Assembly (NCBI GenBank): GCA_016210295.1
Contig: JACQUM010000076.1
Location: 1-9,753 of the forward strand
Length of the DNA: 9,753 nucleotides
Source: Chloroflexota bacterium
Lineage (GTDB): Bacteria; Chloroflexota; Dehalococcoidia; UBA6926; JACQUM01
Direction: 5' to 3'
The notes beneath the pieces are model-generated. The model had not been told where the DNA came from, did not search any database, and saw nothing but the letters and a program-made list of their open reading frames with translations. A program made the position numbers and the translations under genes. Below are positions 5,711 through 9,753 of this stretch, one piece after another (within the stretch, counting starts at the first letter, position 1; each line of letters starts with the position of its first letter).

Positions 5711-6940
5711 GTGCGTATCGCAACCGTCTTGAAGACCGCCCAGCAGATAGGCACCGCCCGCCTCCTCTTCCTGGGCTCCGTGACCACGGGCCACGTGGTC
5801 GTCCACTGGTACACCCAGCTCCTCTTCCTGGTCCTGCCCTCTCTCAAAGCGACCCTCGGCCTGAGCAACGTCCAGGTGGGCATCATCACCACCGTCCAAC
5901 AGGGGGTCTTCACCGTCGGCACTCTACCTTCGGGCTACCTGGCCGACTCATTTCGCAGGCACGGCGCCCTCATCCTGGCCTCCGCCATCGTCGCCTTCGG
6001 CCTCGGCGTGTTCCTTCTGGGAAGCACAGGCTCCTATGTCCTGGCCCTGCTCGCCGCGGCGCTGATCGGCCTCGGCGGCACGCTCTGGCACCCTGCGGCC
6101 TTGGGGCATCTCTCCCTGCGGTTTCCCGACCGCCGCGGCATGGCGCTCTCACTTCACGGCGTGGGCGCCAGCGTCGGCGACAGCCTGGCCCCGGTGGCCG
6201 TGGGTGCCCTTATCGTCTTCGTCGGGTGGAGAAGCGCCCTCGTCTCTCACCTCGTCCCCGCGCTTCTCATCGCCCTCGCCCTGTGGGTCGGGCTCGGCAG
6301 GATGTACCGCGAGGAAGGCCCACGGCCCTCCTTCCAGGATTATCTTGGCGGTCTTCGCAGCATGTTGGCCAACGGCCAGGTTCTGGCTGTGATCTTCTCC
6401 AACAGCTTCTTCAGCATGGCCAGGCTCAGCGTTTTGACCTTCCTACCCCTCTACATCAGAGAGACGCTGGGCCACTCCGAGTTCGTCCTGGGGATCTATC
6501 TCACGCTTCTCTACCTTCTCGGCATGGTCTCTCAACCCGTGATGGGGATCACCTCGGACAGGTTCGGTCGCAAGGTGGTCATGGTCCCCAGCTTCGCCGT
6601 CATGGGCCTCCTCTTCATCGCCCTGGCCTACGTCCGCTCCGCCCTCCTTCTGGGCGTGGTCATTGGCCTGCTGGGCCTCTTCTTCTACGCCATTCTCAAC
6701 ATCACCCAGACGGCCGTCATGGACGTCGCCGGGGAGCGCGTTCAGTCCAGCACGATGGGGGTGATCGGGCTCGTCGGCCAGCCGTTCACGCTCACCGCCC
6801 CCATTATCGCTGGGTACCTGGTGGAAAGCTTCGGGATCGGAAGCGCCTTCTGGTTCGCGGGTGTCACAGCCCTCCTGGCGGCCCTCATCCTCCTCCCCGT
6901 CCGCTTCCGCAGGGCTCCGGCGACCCCTTCAGGACACTAG
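5711..6940 (+). CDS. MFS transporter, fosmidomycin-resistance (Fsr)-like
   Basis: The 409-aa product is a 12-helix major facilitator, probably a proton-driven exporter. Motif-A-like loops occur at GYLADSFRR (75-83) after helix 2 and GITSDRFGRK (279-288) after helix 8. HWYTQLLFLVLPSLKATLGLS (32-52), LWHPAALG (125-132) and SLHGVGASVGDSLAP (147-161) resemble the Fsr-type branch, but substrate cannot be assigned. The start is uncertain: GTG at 5711 gives a normal MFS N-terminus but has no good SD; an in-frame TTG at 5672 lies 13 bases after AAGGAGG (5652-5658, inside the end of tlyA) and would add 13 residues. An ATG at 5700 is out of frame. The frame open back to 5219 overlaps tlyA and is not real. 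It ends convergent to the ferredoxin gene. Confidence 0.9.
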   Translation: MRIATVLKTAQQIGTARLLFLGSVTTGHVVVHWYTQLLFLVLPSLKATLGLSNVQVGIITTVQQGVFTVGTLPSGYLADSFRRHGALILASAIVAFGLGVFLLGSTGSYVLALLAAALIGLGGTLWHPAALGHLSLRFPDRRGMALSLHGVGASVGDSLAPVAVGALIVFVGWRSALVSHLVPALLIALALWVGLGRMYREEGPRPSFQDYLGGLRSMLANGQVLAVIFSNSFFSMARLSVLTFLPLYIRETLGHSEFVLGIYLTLLYLLGMVSQPVMGITSDRFGRKVVMVPSFAVMGLLFIALAYVRSALLLGVVIGLLGLFFYAILNITQTAVMDVAGERVQSSTMGVIGLVGQPFTLTAPIIAGYLVESFGIGSAFWFAGVTALLAALILLPVRFRRAPATPSGH

Positions 6941-6967
6941 AAGTCTGATGGGAAAAGAGGAGTGCAG

Positions 6968-6986
6968 AGTCCCGATGGTCGGGACT
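6968..6986. terminator. Hairpin in the convergent MFS/ferredoxin spacer
   Basis: AGTCCCGA, loop TGG, TCGGGACT forms a perfect 8-bp stem 27 bases after the MFS stop, followed on the plus strand by only TTT. On the minus strand a CTCTTTT run comes 13 bases later. It may terminate one or both genes, but it shares its TCCCGA/TCGGGA core with 3659-3680 and could be a dispersed repeat. The remainder of the 6941-7070 spacer shows only G-rich sequence. Confidence 0.45.
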
Positions 6987-7070
6987 TTGACGGGGGTCTG
7001 GGGGGGGATAGTCGAAGGAGGTTTTGAAGCACCCTGCTAGAGGGCAGAGGAAAGTCAGCGTGAGACTGAG

Positions 7071-7319
7071 CTAGGCCTTCTTGACGAACCACTCCTTGTT
7101 CATGTCGATGAACTTGGCCCATTCCTTCGGAAGCTGGCTTGCCTCGAAGATGGCCGTCACGGGGCAAACCGGCTCGCAGGCGGCGCAGTCGATGCACTCG
7201 TCAGGGTTGATGTAGAACATGTTGTCTGTGTCCGTCGTGTGAATACAGTCGACGGGGCAGACCTCCACGCAGGAGCCGTCCTTCACGTCGATGCAGGGCT
7301 CAGCGATAATGTAGGCCAT
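7071..7319 (-). CDS. 7Fe ferredoxin ([3Fe-4S][4Fe-4S], FdxA-like)
   Basis: A small soluble electron carrier of 82 aa. The first cluster motif is C-x7-C-x3-CP (Cys9, Cys17, Cys21) rather than the CxxCxxC of 8Fe clostridial ferredoxins; the second is CIDCAACEPVCP (Cys42, 45, 48, 52). By analogy with mycobacterial/Thermus 7Fe ferredoxins, Cys9, 17 and 52 would hold [3Fe-4S] and Cys21, 42, 45 and 48 [4Fe-4S]; Cys25 is extra. The C-terminal extension PKEWAKFIDMNKEWF is typical of that group. ATG at 7319 is preceded by GGGGAG nine bases away; a frame open to 7376 adds an unlikely N-terminus. The partner enzyme is not evident; ilvD upstream encodes an Fe-S enzyme, but a link is speculative. Confidence 0.95.
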   Translation of the reverse strand: MAYIIAEPCIDVKDGSCVEVCPVDCIHTTDTDNMFYINPDECIDCAACEPVCPVTAIFEASQLPKEWAKFIDMNKEWFVKKA

Positions 7320-7415
7320 CTCTGCCGTCTCCCCTCCCGCGCATTGGGTTATCGTCTCAACTGGCGTCTGCCACACTCCGCGAACTACTTCGCCTCATGC
7401 CACCCAGTACCCCAC

Positions 7416-7442
7416 TTTATACGAGGAGCCGTTGCTCGGCAA
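7416..7442 (-). promoter_or_regulatory. Possible promoter for the ferredoxin gene
   Basis: In the 144-bp gap between ilvD and the ferredoxin gene, the minus strand has TATAAA (7421-7416, 5 of 6 to -10) and TTGCCG (4 of 6 to -35) 15 bases upstream. The spacing is short and a GCCG/CGGC mini-stem overlaps it, so this is weak. Nothing else is visible in the gap. Confidence 0.3.
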
Positions 7443-7463
7443 GAGCGGAAGCTTCGCAACCTC

Positions 7464-9152
7464 CTAGTGAGTCACCGCCCCCTGGGCCGCCGAAGAGACC
7501 AGCTTCGCGTATTTCGCCAGAGCGCCCGATGTGTAGCGCGGCTCAGGCGGCTTCGCCTCCTTCAGCCGTTTGGCGATCTCCGAGTCGCTCAAAGCCACCG
7601 AAAGCTCCCGCTTGGCCACGTCCATGGTGATGACGTCGCCGTCCCTCAGAGCGGCGATGGGGCCGCCCACCGCCGCCTCCGGGGCCACGTGACCCACCAT
7701 GGGACCGTGAGTAGCCCCGGAGAATCGCCCGTCGGTAATGAGCGCCACATCCGTCAGGCCTTGCCCGACGATGGAGGCGGTCACCGCGAGCATCTCCCTC
7801 ATCCCCGGGCCGCCCTTGGGGCCCTCGTAGCGGATCACCACCACGTCGCCGGGCTGGATCTTCCGGGCCGCGACCGCCTTGAACGCCGCGTCTTCCCCAT
7901 CGAAGACACGCGCGGGACCTCGGTGATAGACGCGCTCCGTGCCCGCCACCTTGATCACCCCCCCCTCGGGGGCCAGGTTCCCCCGCAAGATCGCCAGCCC
8001 GCCCGTGGGGCTGCGCGGCGAGGAGACCGGCGCGATCACGTCCTGGACCTGCGCGGCGGGGTAGGAGGCCAGGTTCTCCGCCACCGTCTTTCCCGTCACC
8101 GTGAGAGCGTCCCCGTGGAGCAGGCCCGCCCCCAGCAGCATCTTCATCACCAGGGGCAAGCCGCCGACACGGTCCAGGTCCGCCATGACGTAGCGGCCGG
8201 CGGGCTTCATGTCCCCGATGTAGGGCGTCCTCCGACTTATCTGGTCGAAGTCGTCCAGCTCCAGCTTCACCCCCGCCTCCCGGGCGATGGCCAGGAGATG
8301 CAGCACCATGTTGGTGGAGCCGCCCATGGCCACCCCGACAGCGATGGCGTTCTCGAAGGCCTTCCGCGTCATGATGTCCCGAGGCCGGACCCCCTGCTCC
8401 AGGAGGCGGAGAACCGCCGCCCCCGCCTCCCGGGAGGCCTGCAAGCGCCGGCCGTCCACCGCGGGGATAGAGGCAGAGCCCGGGAGGGACATGCCGAGCG
8501 CCTCGGCTACCGAGGCCATGGTGTTCGCCGTGAACAGGCCCGCGCAGGAGCCCTCGCCCGGGCAGGCGGACATCTCCAGCTCCCGCAGATCGGCCGGGGT
8601 GATAGTCCCCTTGGAGTAGGCGCCCACCGCCTCAAAGACGTCCTGGATGTTCACGTCCTTCCCCCGGAATCTTCCCGGCAGGATCGTTCCCCCGTAGAGG
8701 AACACGGCCGGAACGTTGAGCCGAGCCGCCGCCATGAGCGCCCCGGGCAGGTTCTTGTCGCACCCCGCCACGGTCACCAGGCCGTCCAGCCGGGCCCCGA
8801 AGGCCGCCAGCTCAATGGAGTCGGCGATCACCTCGCGGCTGACCAGGGAGGCCCGCATCCCCTCCGTCCCCATGGAGATGCCGTCGCTCACCGTGATGGT
8901 CCCGAACTCGAAAGGCGTCCCTCCCGCCGCCCGCACCCCCTCTTTCACCCGATCCGCCAGACGTCCCAGGTGCAGGTTACAGGGAGTCACGTCGCTCGCC
9001 ATGTTGGCGATGCCGATGAAGGGCTTCTTCAGGTCGTCGTCACCCAGGCCCATGCCCCGGAGCATGGCCCGCGCCGGGGCACGCTCCGGCCCTTCCGTCA
9101 CGTCCCGGCTCTTGTGCTTCACATCGAACGGCGCCGCTTTCGTCCGTGGCAT
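7464..9152 (-). CDS. ilvD: Dihydroxy-acid dehydratase
   Basis: IlvD dehydrates 2,3-dihydroxy-isovalerate and -methylvalerate to the 2-keto acids, the third common step of valine/isoleucine synthesis (and on to leucine and pantothenate). The 562-aa product has family-typical length and signatures: Cys58 in DVTPCN, Cys131 in GCDKNLPG and Cys203 in GEGSCAGLFTANTM as Fe-S ligands, FEFGTITVSDGISMGTEGM (81-99), and ITDGRFSG near residue 478 with the serine thought to act as catalytic base. The ATG at 9152 has GGGAGG about five bases upstream; a frame open to 9230 covers the promoter region and is rejected. It stands alone here without ilvB, ilvN or ilvC. It is preceded by a PAS gene and followed by ferredoxin on the same strand. 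Confidence 0.97.
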   Translation of the reverse strand: MPRTKAAPFDVKHKSRDVTEGPERAPARAMLRGMGLGDDDLKKPFIGIANMASDVTPCNLHLGRLADRVKEGVRAAGGTPFEFGTITVSDGISMGTEGMRASLVSREVIADSIELAAFGARLDGLVTVAGCDKNLPGALMAAARLNVPAVFLYGGTILPGRFRGKDVNIQDVFEAVGAYSKGTITPADLRELEMSACPGEGSCAGLFTANTMASVAEALGMSLPGSASIPAVDGRRLQASREAGAAVLRLLEQGVRPRDIMTRKAFENAIAVGVAMGGSTNMVLHLLAIAREAGVKLELDDFDQISRRTPYIGDMKPAGRYVMADLDRVGGLPLVMKMLLGAGLLHGDALTVTGKTVAENLASYPAAQVQDVIAPVSSPRSPTGGLAILRGNLAPEGGVIKVAGTERVYHRGPARVFDGEDAAFKAVAARKIQPGDVVVIRYEGPKGGPGMREMLAVTASIVGQGLTDVALITDGRFSGATHGPMVGHVAPEAAVGGPIAALRDGDVITMDVAKRELSVALSDSEIAKRLKEAKPPEPRYTSGALAKYAKLVSSAAQGAVTH

Positions 9153-9212
9153 AGGTCCTCCCTCAATACGTTTCGGAGATTCAGCCCGCAAATCCGCCCT
9201 ACGGGCCAGTCT

Positions 9213-9240
9213 ATTGTAACGCAACGGCATTCACGAACAA
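9213..9240 (-). promoter_or_regulatory. Likely promoter of ilvD
   Basis: The minus strand carries TACAAT (9218-9213, 5 of 6 to -10) with TTGTTC (9240-9235, 3 of 6 to -35) 16 bases upstream, giving a leader of about 54 nt. I saw no T-box, leader peptide or attenuator in that leader. It lies between the PAS stop (9263) and ilvD, so ilvD need not depend on the PAS gene. Confidence 0.45.
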
Positions 9241-9262
9241 TCGCCCTTTGGTGACCGTCTTC

Positions 9263-9718
9263 TCATGGCGCGCTGCGGGAGGCCGCCTGCGCCTCCAGGG
9301 TCGCCAGCCTCTGCCTCAACTCTCGCTCCTGCTGCCAGCGCGCCGTCACGTCTCGGACGATAGCAGCGATCCCCTCCGTCCTCCCTTGTCGGTCCCTGAG
9401 CAGGACGATGCTGAACTCGATGGAGATGCGAGCGCCGTCCTTTCTCGAGGCGGGAACACTAAGAAGATCTCGGGCTCCGTACTTGGTGACGCCGCTCTCC
9501 ACGACCTTGAAGAACCCGGCCCAGTGCCTCTCTCGTTGACGCTCAGGCACGATAAGGTCCAGGGTCTGCCCCAGCGCCTCATCCGCCGTGTACCCGAAGA
9601 TGGCCTCTGCACCCGCGTTCCACAGTTGGATTGTCCCTTTGGAATCGGCCGCGATGACGGCATCGGGCGCCAGCTCCACGATTCGCCGGGTCAACCCTTG
9701 GACGTCCAAGCTATTCAT
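9263..9718 (-). CDS. Stand-alone PAS-domain protein with C-terminal coiled coil
   Basis: The 151-aa product is one PAS sensor domain and little else: VELAPDAVIAADSKGTIQLW (14-33), NAGAEAIFGYTADEALGQ (34-51), LIVPERQRERHW (55-66), RKDGARISIEFSIVLLRD (92-109) and GIAAIVRDVTARWQQE, the last strand leading into a short coiled coil (about 127-146, RELRQRLATLEAQ). No kinase, cyclase or DNA-binding domain follows, so it probably works by protein contact with a partner. His65 falls seven residues after Pro58, where FixL and DosP PAS domains carry their proximal haem histidine, and Arg83 may match the FixL distal arginine; many haem-free PAS domains also have this histidine. ATG at 9718 has AGGGGAG about 13 bases upstream. 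The gene is complete; 35 bases remain to the window end. Confidence 0.9.
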   Translation of the reverse strand: MNSLDVQGLTRRIVELAPDAVIAADSKGTIQLWNAGAEAIFGYTADEALGQTLDLIVPERQRERHWAGFFKVVESGVTKYGARDLLSVPASRKDGARISIEFSIVLLRDRQGRTEGIAAIVRDVTARWQQERELRQRLATLEAQAASRSAP

Positions 9719-9753
9719 GGTCGAGGATTGTCTCCCCTAGCAGGCTGATGAAA

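Noticed and set aside
7020..7045. Small inverted repeat CTGC/GCAG near the ferredoxin stop
   Set aside because: Only 4 bp of stem; not distinguishable from chance.
7239..9254. 671-codon open frame on the plus strand opposite ilvD and the ferredoxin gene
   Set aside because: Its protein is a low-complexity Arg/His/Pro/Gly-rich mix with no domain, and the opposite strand encodes full-length IlvD and ferredoxin with clear motifs. Long antisense frames are expected in high-GC genes.
1..9753. tRNA, rRNA, CRISPR array, insertion sequence or riboswitch
   Set aside because: No cloverleaf-like segment, repeated spacer pattern, transposase fragment or conserved riboswitch core was seen by eye on either strand; tRNAscan-SE and Infernal would be the decisive tests.

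Overview
The window reads as a high-GC bacterial chromosome fragment: sampled coding lines are about 62-63% G+C, with good Shine-Dalgarno (SD) sites and occasional GTG starts. A dnaX-ybaB-recR replication/repair operon, a mycobacterial/Thermus-like 7Fe ferredoxin, a TlyA rRNA methyltransferase and scattered GC-rich hairpins would suit an uncultured Chloroflexota or similar deep-branching lineage. That placement is a guess from gene style, not something the sequence proves. The left edge is a run of 15 C and may be a contig end or assembly artefact.

Left block (32-4220, all minus strand, read right to left): ybeY (16S rRNA maturation nuclease), dnaX (DNA polymerase III clamp-loader subunit), ybaB (nucleoid-associated protein), a two-gene insertion, and recR (recombination mediator). 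The insertion is a 197-aa helical protein of unknown family followed by a PIN-domain nuclease. It is about 50% G+C in sampled lines and is stitched into the operon by one-base, four-base and 7-nt junctions. From dnaX to recR every junction overlaps or is nearly zero, so the five genes are probably co-transcribed and translationally coupled. The insert looks like a horizontally acquired toxin-antitoxin-type module in a housekeeping operon.

Centre (4221-6940): a spacer with two tandem perfect hairpins, then a small four-helix membrane protein (minus). It diverges from tlyA (plus), which is followed by an MFS exporter (plus). The divergent promoter region holds a near-consensus minus-strand promoter whose -10 overlaps a candidate plus-strand -10, plus a 14-bp tandem repeat in the membrane gene's leader.

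Right block (6941-9753): a hairpin-bearing convergent spacer, then on the minus strand a 7Fe ferredoxin, ilvD (dihydroxyacid dehydratase, branched-chain amino acid and pantothenate synthesis) with a plausible promoter, and a stand-alone PAS-domain protein whose helix histidine lines up with the haem ligand of FixL/DosP-type PAS domains. No tRNA, rRNA, CRISPR array or insertion sequence was seen, and no gene-free stretch exceeds about 200 bases.

Most notable points: the low-GC PIN module spliced into dnaX-ybaB-recR; a possible -1 frameshift site in dnaX that would give a gamma-like short form; the symmetrical divergent promoter; and the interspersed hairpins.
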